NCBI RefSeq assembly: GCF_003003355.1
Contig: NZ_PVTQ01000016.1
Coordinates: 1 to 64,000 of the forward strand
DNA: 64,000 bases
Reading direction: 5' to 3'
From: Donghicola tyrosinivorans
GTDB lineage: Bacteria > Pseudomonadota > Alphaproteobacteria > Rhodobacterales > Rhodobacteraceae
The notes beneath the pieces were generated by a model, which was not told the DNA's origin, did no database searches, and saw nothing but the letters and a program-made list of their open reading frames with translations. The position numbers and the translations under genes were made by a program. Of the stretch, positions 53,558-62,738 are shown piece by piece; position 1 is the first letter of the stretch, and every line of letters starts with the position of its first letter.

Positions 53558-54151
53558 ATGCCCTCGGAAGCAACGAGACTCTCCATCGTCTTGGTCGAGC
53601 CTAACAAGGATCGCGCCATTCAGATCATCGATAGCCTGCAAGACGCGGGTTCGTATGATATCCATGTCATCGCTGAAAACACGGGGTTGGCCCGTGCTGT
53701 CGTCGCCCATAACCCCGATGTGGTGCTGGTTGATCTGGCGAACCCCTCGCGCGATGTGATCGAGGAACTGTCGCTGGCCTCTGGCCCGATGGACCGGCCC
53801 GTCGCGATGTTCGTGGACACCAGCGATGACACCATGACCAAAGCCGCGATCGAGGCTGGGGTTTCTGCCTATGTCGTGGACGGTCTGCGCGCTGACCGGA
53901 TCAAACCGATCATGGATGCGGCCATCACGCGCTTTAACATGTTCAAGCGCATGCGGACCGAGCTTGAGACCACCAAGAAAGCCCTTGAGGAACGCAAGAT
54001 CATCGACCGCGCCAAAGGCGTGCTGATGAAGGCCCGCGGCATTGATGAAGAAGCCGCGTATCAACTGCTGCGCCGCACGGCGATGGACCAGAACAAGAAG
54101 GTGGTCGATGTGGCCTCGGCGCTGGTGACGGCAGCGGGGCTACTCTCATGA
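53558..54151 (+). CDS. nasT: ANTAR antiterminator NasT
   Basis: A 197-residue regulator that binds a leader RNA and allows transcription past a terminator. The N-terminal receiver-like domain has VVLVDLANPSRD, but the usual Lys-Pro near its end is replaced by VVDGLRAD, as in known NasT proteins, so it is probably controlled by NasS binding, not phosphate. The C-terminal ANTAR domain (about 140-192) has EERKIIDRAKGVLMKARGID and AYQLLRRTAMDQNKKVVDVA. The ATG at 53558 is chosen because the receiver begins there. It overlaps nasS by 4 nt; the target leader is at 55353-55592. Confidence 0.93.
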   Translation: MPSEATRLSIVLVEPNKDRAIQIIDSLQDAGSYDIHVIAENTGLARAVVAHNPDVVLVDLANPSRDVIEELSLASGPMDRPVAMFVDTSDDTMTKAAIEAGVSAYVVDGLRADRIKPIMDAAITRFNMFKRMRTELETTKKALEERKIIDRAKGVLMKARGIDEEAAYQLLRRTAMDQNKKVVDVASALVTAAGLLS

Positions 54152-55326
54152 GGATCACCAAGCTTAACGTCGGATACATGCCGCTGGTGGATGCGGCCCC
54201 CTATATCATCGCGCAAGAAATGGGATTTGCCGCCGCCGAAGGGTTGGAACTGGACCTGATCCGCGCGCCCTCATGGTCAGGCCTGCGGGATATGCTGGCC
54301 TTTGGTCGCGTGGATGCGGCCCATATGCTGTCAGCTGTACCCGTCGCCATGGCGATGGGCGTGGGCGGCATTCCAGGGCGCATCATCGCGCCTGCGGTGA
54401 CCTCTGTGAACGGCAACGTCATCGGCGTCAGCCAGCCCCTTTATGCGCGGATGCAGGAACAGGGCACCAATCTGGATTTCGCGGACGCCGCCAGTATCGG
54501 CCACGGGTTGATGCGCGCTGCGGGCGAGACTTTGCGGATCGGCGTGCCATTCCCCTTCTCGATGCATGCAGAGCTGCTGTATTACTGGCTGTCCTCACTG
54601 GGATATGCCGCGCCGCAAGGGATCGCGATCAAGACTGTCCCGCCGCCCCTCATGGCCGACGCCTTGGCCGCCGATGAGATTGACGCCTTCTGTGTGGGCG
54701 AGCCGTGGGGCTCGATCGCGGTCGAGCGCGGATATGGCTCGCTGATCCTGCCGGTCAGTGCGATCTGGAGCTTTGCCCCCGAAAAGGTGCTGGCCGTCCG
54801 CGAGGAATGGGCCAACAGCGAAATGGAACTGCTGTCCCGCCTGACCCGCGCCCTCTGGCAAGCGGGGCGCTGGCTGGCCGATCCGGGCAACCTCTTGGCC
54901 GCGTCCGAGGCGCTGGCCCAAAAGCAGTATCTGCAAACCCCCTCCGAGGTCATCGAGCGCGCCCTCAGCGGACGCCTGATCGTTGATCAATCTGGCACCA
55001 GCCGACAGGTGCAGAACTTCCTCGAGTTCCACGCAGGCGCGGCCAATTTCCCGTGGCGCAGCCAAGGTTCGTGGATCGCGCAGCAACTGGCCGCCCGTCT
55101 GGGACTGGATCGCAAGCAAGCTATGACCGCAGGACGTTCGGTGTTCCGCAGTGACCTTTACCGGACCGCCATGCAGCGCACCGGAGCCGACCTGCCCGGC
55201 GCGTCAGAGAAGGTCGAAGGTGGAATCGATGCCCGCCAACCGGCAGCATCCGAAGGCGGGACGCTGTATCTGGAACCAAACCTGTTTTTTGACCGCATAG
55301 TTTTTGACCCCGGCCCGCACAGCTGA
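54148..55326 (+). CDS. nasS: Nitrate sensor NasS
   Basis: A 392-residue protein with the fold of the nitrate-binding protein NrtA but without a signal peptide, so it works in the cytoplasm. It is expected to hold NasT when nitrate is absent and let it go when nitrate or nitrite binds. Shared motifs with NrtA are YMPLVDAAPYIIAQEMGF, DAAHMLSAVPVAMAMG, PPPLMADALAADEIDAFCVG and EPWGSIAVE. It follows nasT with a 4-nt overlap and ends just before the nas leader. Confidence 0.92.
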   Translation: MRITKLNVGYMPLVDAAPYIIAQEMGFAAAEGLELDLIRAPSWSGLRDMLAFGRVDAAHMLSAVPVAMAMGVGGIPGRIIAPAVTSVNGNVIGVSQPLYARMQEQGTNLDFADAASIGHGLMRAAGETLRIGVPFPFSMHAELLYYWLSSLGYAAPQGIAIKTVPPPLMADALAADEIDAFCVGEPWGSIAVERGYGSLILPVSAIWSFAPEKVLAVREEWANSEMELLSRLTRALWQAGRWLADPGNLLAASEALAQKQYLQTPSEVIERALSGRLIVDQSGTSRQVQNFLEFHAGAANFPWRSQGSWIAQQLAARLGLDRKQAMTAGRSVFRSDLYRTAMQRTGADLPGASEKVEGGIDARQPAASEGGTLYLEPNLFFDRIVFDPGPHS

Positions 55327-55352
55327 TCAAAAAATAAGCAAACGACTGGTTT

Positions 55353-55402
55353 GGCGTCAGAATTTACCGGCAATTTCGGGAACTCTGGCGCCTTTCTCTT
55401 TC
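55353..55402 (+). terminator. Hairpin after nasS at the start of the nas leader
   Basis: GGCGTCAGA (55353-55361) pairs with TCTGGCGCC (55384-55392), 9 bp with one G-T pair; an inner CCG/CGG pair closes part of the 22-nt loop. A T-rich tail TTTCTCTTTC follows. It likely ends nasTS transcription or is the first element of the leader. Confidence 0.55.
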
Positions 55403-55406
55403 AAAG

Positions 55407-55488
55407 ACTGGGCCAACAACCCAGTATGAATGCAGCTGCAGCAATGGCGTTGCAGCGACCGAATTTTCCCAAAGAACGGGACATCCCG
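55407..55488 (+). promoter_or_regulatory. Candidate ANTAR-binding leader hairpins
   Basis: The central hairpin is GCTGCAGC (55435-55442), hexaloop AATGGC, GTTGCAGC (55449-55456). The loop has A at position 1 and G at position 4, the signature recognised by ANTAR proteins. A second hairpin lies upstream (ACTGGG/CCCAGT, 55407-55425, 7-nt loop). Downstream, TCCC/GGGA (55467-55481) encloses AAAGAAC and competes with CGGG/CCCG (55477-55488). One hexaloop fits well; the partner hairpin is ambiguous. Confidence 0.6.
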
Positions 55489-55492
55489 AGCA

Positions 55493-55554
55493 CAGCCGCT
55501 CGACCCATTGCGCCTCCTCCCGCGCAGTGTGTGTCGTCGGCTGTTTTTCGTTTT
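55493..55554 (+). terminator. Leader attenuator terminator before nrtA
   Basis: A long interrupted stem: CAGCCG (55493-55498) with CGGCTG (55538-55543), CGAC with GTCG, and TGCGC (55509-55513) with GCGCA (55522-55526). It is followed by TTTTTCGTTTT. It stands 39 nt before the nrtA ATG, so every transcript of the nas operon that starts upstream must pass it. NasT is expected to prevent its formation. Confidence 0.8.
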
Positions 55555-55592
55555 CTGCCCGAACAATCGGTTCCAACAGAGGAAGTATACGA

Positions 55593-56960
55593 ATGAAGAA
55601 ATTCATCATCGCCCTTGCTGCCACAACAGCGCTGACCGGCCCCGCGCTGGCAGAACAGCTTGCGCTGGAAAAGGACGAGCTGACCTTCGGCTTTATTAAA
55701 CTGACCGACATGGCACCGCTGGCGGTTGCTTATGAGCAGGGCTATTTCATGGATGAGGGCCTGTTCGTGACCCTCGAAGCGCAAGCGAACTGGAAGGTTC
55801 TGCTGGACGGCGTGATCGACGGCAAACTGGACGGCGCGCACATGCTGGCCGGTCAGCCTCTGGCGGCGACCATCGGTTTCGGCACCGAAGCCCACATCAT
55901 TACTCCCTTCTCGATGGACCTGAACGGCAACGGCATCACCGTGTCGAACGAAATCTGGGAACAGATGAAGCCGAATATCCCCACCAACGCGGACGGCCTG
56001 CCCCAGCACCCCATCAGCGCAGCGGCTCTGAAGCCCGTCGTTGAGAAGTACAAGTCCGAAGGCAAGCCCTTCAACATGGGCATGGTGTTCCCCGTTTCGA
56101 CCCACAACTACGAACTGCGCTACTGGCTGGCCGCTGGCGGCCTTGAGCCCGGCTACTACAGCCAGGACAACATCTCGGGCCAGATCGGCGCCGACGTTCT
56201 GCTGTCCGTGACTCCGCCGCCCCAGATGCCCGCAACTCTGGAAGCTGGCACCATCTACGGCTACTGCGTGGGTGAGCCTTGGAACCAGCAGGCCGTCTTC
56301 AAAGGCATCGGCGTTCCGGTCATCACCGACTATGAGCTGTGGAAGAACAACCCCGAGAAAGTCTTCGGCATCACCGCAGAGTTCGCGGAAGAGTACCCCA
56401 ACACCACCAAAGCGGTTGTGAAGGCCCTGATCCGCGCGGCCATGTGGCTGGATGAGAACGACAACGCCAACCGCCCCGAAGCGGTGGAAATCCTGTCGCG
56501 TCCCGAATACGTGGGTGCGGATTACGACGTGATCGCGAACTCGATGACCGGCACCTTCGAATATGAAAAAGGTGATAAGCGCGAAGTTCCCGACTTCAAC
56601 GTGTTCTTCCGCTACAACGCGACCTACCCCTACTACTCGGACGCGGTCTGGTACCTGACCCAGATGCGCCGTTGGGGCCAGATCCCCGAAGCCAAGACCG
56701 ACGCATGGTACGACGAGACCGCCAAGTCGGTTTACCGTCCTGACATCTATCTGGAAGCGGCAAAGCTGCTGGTGGACGAAGGTCTGGCGAACGAGGCGGA
56801 CTTCCCTTGGGATAGCGATGGCTACAAGGCAGCAACCCCTGCCGAAGACATCATCGACGGCATTCCCTACGACGGCAAAACGCCCAACGCATACCTCGAT
56901 AGCCTGCCGATCGGCCTGAAAGGCGACCAGACGGTCGTCGGTACCGAAGTCCAAGGCTAA
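55593..56960 (+). CDS. nrtA: Nitrate ABC transporter substrate-binding protein NrtA/NasF
   Basis: A 455-residue periplasmic or membrane-anchored nitrate/nitrite-binding protein. The signal peptide is [20 protein letters not shown] and there is no lipobox. NrtA motifs are [52 protein letters not shown] and [21 protein letters not shown] is 10 nt before the ATG. It is the first gene after the attenuator and is followed by its own strong hairpin with a T-run. Confidence 0.93.
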   Translation: MKKFIIALAATTALTGPALAEQLALEKDELTFGFIKLTDMAPLAVAYEQGYFMDEGLFVTLEAQANWKVLLDGVIDGKLDGAHMLAGQPLAATIGFGTEAHIITPFSMDLNGNGITVSNEIWEQMKPNIPTNADGLPQHPISAAALKPVVEKYKSEGKPFNMGMVFPVSTHNYELRYWLAAGGLEPGYYSQDNISGQIGADVLLSVTPPPQMPATLEAGTIYGYCVGEPWNQQAVFKGIGVPVITDYELWKNNPEKVFGITAEFAEEYPNTTKAVVKALIRAAMWLDENDNANRPEAVEILSRPEYVGADYDVIANSMTGTFEYEKGDKREVPDFNVFFRYNATYPYYSDAVWYLTQMRRWGQIPEAKTDAWYDETAKSVYRPDIYLEAAKLLVDEGLANEADFPWDSDGYKAATPAEDIIDGIPYDGKTPNAYLDSLPIGLKGDQTVVGTEVQG

Positions 56961-56973
56961 TCCCTGAACGACT

Positions 56974-57002
56974 GGGGCGCGGCACGCTCGCGCCCCCTTT
57001 TT
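56974..57002 (+). terminator. Terminator-like attenuator between nrtA and nrtB
   Basis: GGGGCGCG (56974-56981) pairs with CGCGCCCC (56989-56996), loop GCACGCT, then C and five T. Since nrtB must still be expressed, this is best seen as a partial terminator that favours the binding protein. Confidence 0.8.
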
Positions 57003-57052
57003 CCCCTCTCGAAAATTACGCGACCCACGTCCGACCCGCAGGAGCCCGATCC

Positions 57053-58135
57053 ATGACCACCGTCGATCCCGAATTTGCCGCCGCAGAGGCCCGCGAAGCC
57101 CGGCGTGCCCGCATGTTCACCCGCATCAACGCCGCCGACAAATGGCTGACCGTTCTGGGCCTTGGCTGGGTGACCCCCATTCTGCGCGCCAGCGCAGGCG
57201 ACAACCCCCAAGCACAGGCGAAGGAAATCTGGCGCCTGCTGGGGATGCCTGTTCTGGCAATCGCACTGTTCCTTGGCATGTGGGCCGCGCTTGCCCCCAA
57301 AGTGCAAACCTCGCTTGGCGCGATCCCCGGCCCCGTGGCTGTCTGGAGCGAGGCCGTGTCCTTGCATGATGACGCGATGGCCAAAGCCGCCAAGCAAGCC
57401 AAATTCGAAGCCCAAGTCGCCGCCCGCAACGAAAAGCTGATCGCTTCGGGCCGTGCGGATGAGGTCAAAGTCATCGCCTACACCGGCGCGCCCAGCTACT
57501 ACCAGCAAATCTGGACCTCGATCAAAACCGTGTTCTTCGGCTTTCTGCTGGCGACCTTCGTCGCTGTGCCGCTGGGGATTTTCGCCGGTCTGTCGCCTTA
57601 TGCAAACGCTGCGCTGAACCCGATCATCCAGATTTTCAAGCCCGTCTCGCCGCTGGCATGGCTGCCCATCGTGACCATGGTTGTTTCGGCCACCTACACC
57701 ACCACCGACGGCTGGTTCGCCAAAGCCTTCCTGACCTCGGCTATCACTGTGACCCTGTGTTCGCTGTGGCCGACACTGATCAACACCGCGCTGGGTGTGG
57801 CCTCGATCGACAAGGATCTGGTGAACGTGTCGAAGGTTCTGAAAATGAACACCTGGACCAAGATCACCAAGCTGGTTCTGCCTTCGGCCCTGCCCCTGAT
57901 ATTCACCGGTCTGCGTCTGTCGCTGGGTGTGGGCTGGATGGTTCTGATCGCCGCCGAGATGCTGGCCCAGAACCCCGGTCTTGGCAAATTCGTCTGGGAT
58001 GAGTTCCAGAACGGCTCGTCCAGCTCGCTGGCACGCATCATGGTGGCTGTCTTCACCATCGGCATCATCGGCTTCCTGCTGGACCGTCTGATGTACGCCA
58101 TCCAAGCCGCCTTTACCTTCTCGAACAACCGGTGA
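57053..58135 (+). CDS. nrtB: Nitrate ABC transporter permease NrtB
   Basis: A 360-residue inner-membrane permease of the NrtB/SsuC family. A 60-residue cytoplasmic N-terminus leads to a first helix (GMPVLAIALFLGMWAALAP), an Ala/Lys-rich connecting segment of about 60 residues, then five more helices. The EAA-type loop is VSKVLKMNTWTKITKLVLP with SALPLIFTGLRLSLGVGWM. It overlaps or abuts the ATPase gene. Confidence 0.92.
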   Translation: MTTVDPEFAAAEAREARRARMFTRINAADKWLTVLGLGWVTPILRASAGDNPQAQAKEIWRLLGMPVLAIALFLGMWAALAPKVQTSLGAIPGPVAVWSEAVSLHDDAMAKAAKQAKFEAQVAARNEKLIASGRADEVKVIAYTGAPSYYQQIWTSIKTVFFGFLLATFVAVPLGIFAGLSPYANAALNPIIQIFKPVSPLAWLPIVTMVVSATYTTTDGWFAKAFLTSAITVTLCSLWPTLINTALGVASIDKDLVNVSKVLKMNTWTKITKLVLPSALPLIFTGLRLSLGVGWMVLIAAEMLAQNPGLGKFVWDEFQNGSSSSLARIMVAVFTIGIIGFLLDRLMYAIQAAFTFSNNR

Positions 58136-58140
58136 TCGAT

Positions 58141-59823
58141 ATGGCTGTCATCGAATTCAAGAATGTCACCAAAAGCTTCGGCACGGGCGAGCATGCGACC
58201 CAAGTCCTGAAGAACATCAACCTGAATGTCGAAGAGGGCGAGTTCCTCGTCCTCCTCGGCTTCTCCGGCACCGGCAAGACGACTCTGATCAACCTGATGG
58301 CGGGCATCGAAAAGCCCACCACTGGCGGCATCACCTACCGCGGCAAGGAAATCACCGGCCCCGGCCCCGAGCGCGGCGTGATCTTTCAGAACTACTCGCT
58401 GATGCCTTGGCTGACAGTGCACGGCAACGTCATGCTGGCGCTGGACACCGTGTTCCCCAAGATGCCCAAGGCGGAAAAGGAACAGAAGGTTGCCCATTAC
58501 ATCAAGATGGTGGGCCTGAGCCACGCCACCACCCGTCGCCCTGCCGAGCTTTCCGGCGGTATGCGCCAGCGTGTGAACGTGGCCCGCGCCTTGGCAATGG
58601 ACCCCGATGTTCTGCTGCTGGACGAGCCTCTGTCCGCGTTGGACGCACTGACCCGCGCCAACCTTGGTGACGAGATCGAAGCGATCTGGAACGAGGACAA
58701 AAAGACCTGCGTTCTGATCACCAACGACGTGGACGAAGCCATCCTGCTGGCCGACCGGATCATCCCCCTGAACCCCGACGGGTCTTTGGGTGAGCCGGTG
58801 CGCGTGAACATCCCCCGTCCCCGTGACCGGATGGAAATGAACCACAACGAGACCTTCAAACAGCTGCGCATGCAGGTGACCAACTACCTGATGGACGTCG
58901 GCATTGAGGCCAAGGTCGAAGGCACCCGCCAGCTACCCGATGTAACTCCGATCCACGGCATCCCGTCGGCGGTGAAAGAGGCGCAGGAAGGTCTGATCGA
59001 AGAGCGTTTTCTCGACTTCTCGCAGCTTCACAAGATCTACCCCACCCCCAAGGGTCCGCTGACCGTGGTGGAAGACTTTGACCTGAAGGTGAACCGCGGC
59101 GAATTCATCAGTCTGATCGGCCATTCGGGCTGCGGCAAATCTACCGTGCTGACCATGGCTGCCGGTCTGAACGACATCTCTAAAGGTGCGATCAAGCTGG
59201 ACGGTCGTCACGTCGAAGGCGCGGACCCCGAACGCGCTGTGGTGTTCCAGTCGCCCAACCTGTTCCCTTGGCTGACCGCCAAGGAAAACGTGGCGATCGG
59301 TGTGGACAAGGTCTACCCCCGCGCCTCTCAGGCCGAGCGTCAGGATGTGGTGGAATACTATCTGGAACGCGTGGGTCTGGCAGATGCGATGGACCGCGAG
59401 GCATCCTCGATGTCGAACGGGATGAAGCAGCGTGTGGGGATCGCCCGCGCTTTCGCTCTGTCGCCCAAGCTGCTGCTTCTGGATGAGCCCTTCGGCATGC
59501 TGGACAGCCTAACCCGTTGGGAGCTGCAAGAGGTTCTGATGGAAGTCTGGTCGCGCACCAAAGTGACCGCCATCTGCGTCACCCACGACGTGGACGAGGC
59601 GATCCTTCTGGCGGATCGCGTGGTCATGATGACCAACGGCCCGCAGGCGACCATCGGCAAGATCGTCGATGTCGACCTGCCCCGTCCGCGCACCCGCAAG
59701 GCTCTGCTAGAGCATCCGGATTACTACACCTACCGTCAGGAGGTTCTGGATTTCCTCGAAGAGTACGAGCACGGCGCGAAGCCCAAAGCGAAACCGGCAC
59801 CAAAGCCAATCGCTGCGGAATAA
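58141..59823 (+). CDS. nrtD: Nitrate ABC transporter ATPase, two fused ATPase domains
   Basis: A 560-residue protein with two complete ABC ATPase domains in one chain. Domain 1 (about 3-235) has Walker A GFSGTGKT (40-47), LSGGMRQRVNVARAL and LLLDEPLSALDALT. Domain 2 (about 290-545) has Walker A GHSGCGKS (327-334), the altered signature MSNGMKQRVGIARAF and LLLDEPFGMLD. In cyanobacteria NrtC and NrtD are separate and NrtC carries an NrtA-like part; here both halves are plain ATPases. In domain 1 the switch His is replaced (LITNDVDEAI), while domain 2 keeps it (CVTHDVDEAI). ATG 58141 is used; GTG 58132, overlapping the nrtB stop, is an alternative. Confidence 0.92.
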   Translation: MAVIEFKNVTKSFGTGEHATQVLKNINLNVEEGEFLVLLGFSGTGKTTLINLMAGIEKPTTGGITYRGKEITGPGPERGVIFQNYSLMPWLTVHGNVMLALDTVFPKMPKAEKEQKVAHYIKMVGLSHATTRRPAELSGGMRQRVNVARALAMDPDVLLLDEPLSALDALTRANLGDEIEAIWNEDKKTCVLITNDVDEAILLADRIIPLNPDGSLGEPVRVNIPRPRDRMEMNHNETFKQLRMQVTNYLMDVGIEAKVEGTRQLPDVTPIHGIPSAVKEAQEGLIEERFLDFSQLHKIYPTPKGPLTVVEDFDLKVNRGEFISLIGHSGCGKSTVLTMAAGLNDISKGAIKLDGRHVEGADPERAVVFQSPNLFPWLTAKENVAIGVDKVYPRASQAERQDVVEYYLERVGLADAMDREASSMSNGMKQRVGIARAFALSPKLLLLDEPFGMLDSLTRWELQEVLMEVWSRTKVTAICVTHDVDEAILLADRVVMMTNGPQATIGKIVDVDLPRPRTRKALLEHPDYYTYRQEVLDFLEEYEHGAKPKAKPAPKPIAAE

Positions 59824-59826
59824 TCC

Positions 59827-60303
59827 ATGGACCCCTACGCCATCAGCTTGATCCAAAACAGCTTTTCGCAGGTTCGCCCGCAAAAAGAGGCGTTTGCCGA
59901 ACACTTCTATGACGATCTGTTCGCCACATCGCCCGAAGTCAAAGACTACTTTGACGGAGTGGATATGCGCCAGCAAGGCGACAAGCTGATGGCCGCGCTG
60001 CATCTGGTGGTGAAGGGGCTGACCAATCTGGACGCCTTGGTTCCTCTGGTCGAGGACATGGCCATACGGCACGTGGATTACGGCGTACAGCCTGACGACT
60101 ACGACAAGGTGGGGGCGTCCTTGCTGCGCACGTTCGCCCGCACCCTGAACGAGGGATTTACCCAAGAAGCCGAAATGGCCTGGTCAGAAGCCTATGACAC
60201 GCTGGCGACCGTGATGAAAGTCGCCGCCTATCCCGCAGGCGGGCGCGGATTTTCCGCCGCCCCTGCCTCGGACAAGAAACCCTTTTGGAAGTTTTGGTCA
60301 TGA
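59827..60303 (+). CDS. Single-domain globin within the nitrate operon
   Basis: A 158-residue haemoglobin-like protein of the Vitreoscilla/flavohaemoglobin globin type without a reductase domain. The probable proximal haem ligand is His82 in MAIRHVDYGVQPDDYDKVG, a family hallmark. HFYDDLFATSPEVKDYF holds the B10 Tyr and CD region. The C-terminal tail (SAAPASDKKPFWKFWS) is outside the fold. It begins 3 nt after the ATPase gene and overlaps nirB by 4 nt, so it is made together with nitrite reductase. Nitric oxide handling during nitrite reduction is the likely role, by inference. Confidence 0.88.
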   Translation: MDPYAISLIQNSFSQVRPQKEAFAEHFYDDLFATSPEVKDYFDGVDMRQQGDKLMAALHLVVKGLTNLDALVPLVEDMAIRHVDYGVQPDDYDKVGASLLRTFARTLNEGFTQEAEMAWSEAYDTLATVMKVAAYPAGGRGFSAAPASDKKPFWKFWS

Positions 60304-62738
60304 CACAGAAACTTGTTGTTATTGGTGCCGGCATGGCCTCGGGTCGCGCCCTGGAGCACCTGTTCGAGGCGAATGCGGACTGGGATGTCACCCTGTTCAA
60401 CGCCGAGCCGCGCGGGAACTACAACCGCATCATGCTAAGCCCCGTTCTGTCGGGTGAGAAAACCTATCAGGATATCGTGACCCACGATGAAGCCTGGTAT
60501 GAGGCGAACGGTGTGGATTGCCATTTCGGCACCCGCGTGACCGAGATCGACCGCGCCGCCAAGATCGTCCGTGCAGATGACGGCAGCGAAGTGACTTATG
60601 ACAAGCTGCTGTTCGGCACCGGCTCGAACCCGTTCATCATTCCGATGCCCGGCCACGATCTGGAGGGCGTGATTGCCTACCGCGATCTGGAAGACACCGA
60701 GCGCATGATGAACATGCCTGCAGGCAGCAAGGTTGTTGTCATCGGTGGCGGCCTTCTGGGTCTGGAAGCCGCCGCTGGCATGGCTGCCCGCGGCGTTGAG
60801 GTCACCGTGGTTCACATCATGGGCCACCTGATGGAGCGTCAGCTGGACGAGCCCGCAGGTTATCTGTTGCGCAAGGCGCTGATGGACAAGGGCATCACCG
60901 TCAAGTGCAAGGCGAACTCGAAAGAAATTCTGGGCGAAGACGGCAAGGTCCGCGCCCTGTTGCTGGACGACGGCACCGAACTACCCTGTGACCTGCTGGT
61001 CATGGCGGTCGGTATCCGCCCCAACACCAAACTGGCCGCCGATTGCGGTCTGGCTGTCGGTCGCGGCATTCATGTGGATGACCAGATGGTCACCTCGGAC
61101 CCCGATGTACTGGCGGTTGGCGAATGCGTGGAACACAACGGCGCAATCTTCGGGCTGGTGGCTCCGCTCTATGACCAAGCCAAGGTCGTGGCGAAAACCC
61201 TGATGGGCGAAGAGGCGGCGTTCCAGCCCCGCGAAATCTCGACCAAGCTAAAAGTCACCGGCTGTGATCTGTTCAGCGCAGGAGACTTTGCCGATGGGGC
61301 CGACCGCGAAGACATCGTGTTCCGCGATCCCGCACGCGGCGTTTACAAGCGTCTGGTCATTCAGGACAACAAGATCATCGGCGCAGTCATGTATGGTGAC
61401 ACCGCCGACGGCAACTGGTTCTACGGAATGCTGAAGGACGGGACCGACATCGCCGAGATGCGCGAAACCCTGATCTTTGGACCCGCATACCAAGGGGGGG
61501 CCGCATCGGACCCTATGGCAGCCGTTGCAGCCTTGCCGGCTGACGCAGAAATCTGCGGCTGCAACGGCGTATGCAAAGGTCAGATCGTTGATGCCATCAA
61601 TGCTGGGGCCCATGATCTGGGCGCCATCCGTGCAACCACCAAAGCCAGCGCGTCCTGCGGTACCTGCACAGGTCTGGTCGAGCAGGTTCTGGCGGTCACT
61701 CTGGGCGATGACTTTGTCATGCCCTCAGTCCCGTCGGTTTGCGGCTGCACTGACCTCAGCCACGAGGACGTGCGCCGTCTGATCAAATCGCAGGAACTGA
61801 AATCTCAGCAGGCCGTCTGGCAGGAACTGGGATGGAAAACCGTCAACGGTTGTCACGTCTGCCGTCCGGCGATCAACTACTACCTGCTGGCCGATTGGCC
61901 GATCGAATACCAAGACGATCCGCAGTCGCGCTTTGTGAATGAACGCAACCACGCGAACATCCAGAAAGACGGCACCTATTCGGTCGTACCGCGTATGTGG
62001 GGCGGGATCACCACCCCCAACGAGCTGCGCGCCATCGCCGATGTGGCGGACAAGTACAAAGTCCCCACCGTCAAAGTCACCGGCGGTCAGCGCATCGACC
62101 TTCTGGGCGTCAAGAAAGAAGATCTGCCAGCCGTCTGGTACGATCTGAACCAAGCGGGGATGGTCTCGGGCCACGCTTATTCCAAAGGTCTGCGCACGGT
62201 GAAAACCTGTGTGGGCAAGGATCACTGCCGCTTTGGCACGCAGGATTCCACCGGTCTTGGCATCAAGCTGGAAAAGCTGCTTTGGGGCAGCTGGACCCCG
62301 CATAAGGTCAAGCTTGGCATCTCGGGTTGCCCGCGCAACTGCGCCGAGGCCACCTGTAAAGACGTAGGCATCGTCTGCGTGGATAGCGGCTATGAAGTCA
62401 GCGTGGCAGGCGCCGCCGGTATGGACGTGCGCGAAACCGAACTGCTGGCCAAGGTTGCCACCGAGGAAGAGGCCATCGCCGTCACCACCGCCTTCATCCA
62501 GATCTACCGCGAAAACGCCAAATATCTGGATCGTGGCTACAAGTGGGTGGCCAAGGTCGGCCTTGATTGGGTCAAGGAACAGGTCGTCGACGATCTGGCG
62601 AACCGTCAGGCGTTGGTTGATCGGTTTGAACTGTCCCAGACCATCTATCGCAAGGACCCCTGGGCTGATCTGGCGCAGCCCCAGAAGGCCGAGCGCTTTG
62701 CCCCTGTCGCAGATTTCACCATGGAGGCCGCAGAATGA
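60300..62738 (+). CDS. nirB: Assimilatory NADH nitrite reductase large subunit NirB
   Basis: An 812-residue sirohaem, Fe-S and FAD enzyme reducing nitrite to ammonium in the cytoplasm. Domain order: FAD/NAD oxidoreductase (VVIGAGMASGRALEHLF and VVVIGGGLLGLEAAAGM); two BFD-like [2Fe-2S] segments (first from Cys419, CGCNGVCKGQI with SCGTCTGLV; second CGCTDLSHEDVRR with CHVC); then nitrite/sulfite reductase domains. The sirohaem/[4Fe-4S] cysteines are Cys637 and Cys643 (TCVGKDHCRFG) and Cys677 and Cys681 (SGCPRNC). All are present. It overlaps the globin and nirD genes by 4 nt each. Confidence 0.96.
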   Translation: MTQKLVVIGAGMASGRALEHLFEANADWDVTLFNAEPRGNYNRIMLSPVLSGEKTYQDIVTHDEAWYEANGVDCHFGTRVTEIDRAAKIVRADDGSEVTYDKLLFGTGSNPFIIPMPGHDLEGVIAYRDLEDTERMMNMPAGSKVVVIGGGLLGLEAAAGMAARGVEVTVVHIMGHLMERQLDEPAGYLLRKALMDKGITVKCKANSKEILGEDGKVRALLLDDGTELPCDLLVMAVGIRPNTKLAADCGLAVGRGIHVDDQMVTSDPDVLAVGECVEHNGAIFGLVAPLYDQAKVVAKTLMGEEAAFQPREISTKLKVTGCDLFSAGDFADGADREDIVFRDPARGVYKRLVIQDNKIIGAVMYGDTADGNWFYGMLKDGTDIAEMRETLIFGPAYQGGAASDPMAAVAALPADAEICGCNGVCKGQIVDAINAGAHDLGAIRATTKASASCGTCTGLVEQVLAVTLGDDFVMPSVPSVCGCTDLSHEDVRRLIKSQELKSQQAVWQELGWKTVNGCHVCRPAINYYLLADWPIEYQDDPQSRFVNERNHANIQKDGTYSVVPRMWGGITTPNELRAIADVADKYKVPTVKVTGGQRIDLLGVKKEDLPAVWYDLNQAGMVSGHAYSKGLRTVKTCVGKDHCRFGTQDSTGLGIKLEKLLWGSWTPHKVKLGISGCPRNCAEATCKDVGIVCVDSGYEVSVAGAAGMDVRETELLAKVATEEEAIAVTTAFIQIYRENAKYLDRGYKWVAKVGLDWVKEQVVDDLANRQALVDRFELSQTIYRKDPWADLAQPQKAERFAPVADFTMEAAE

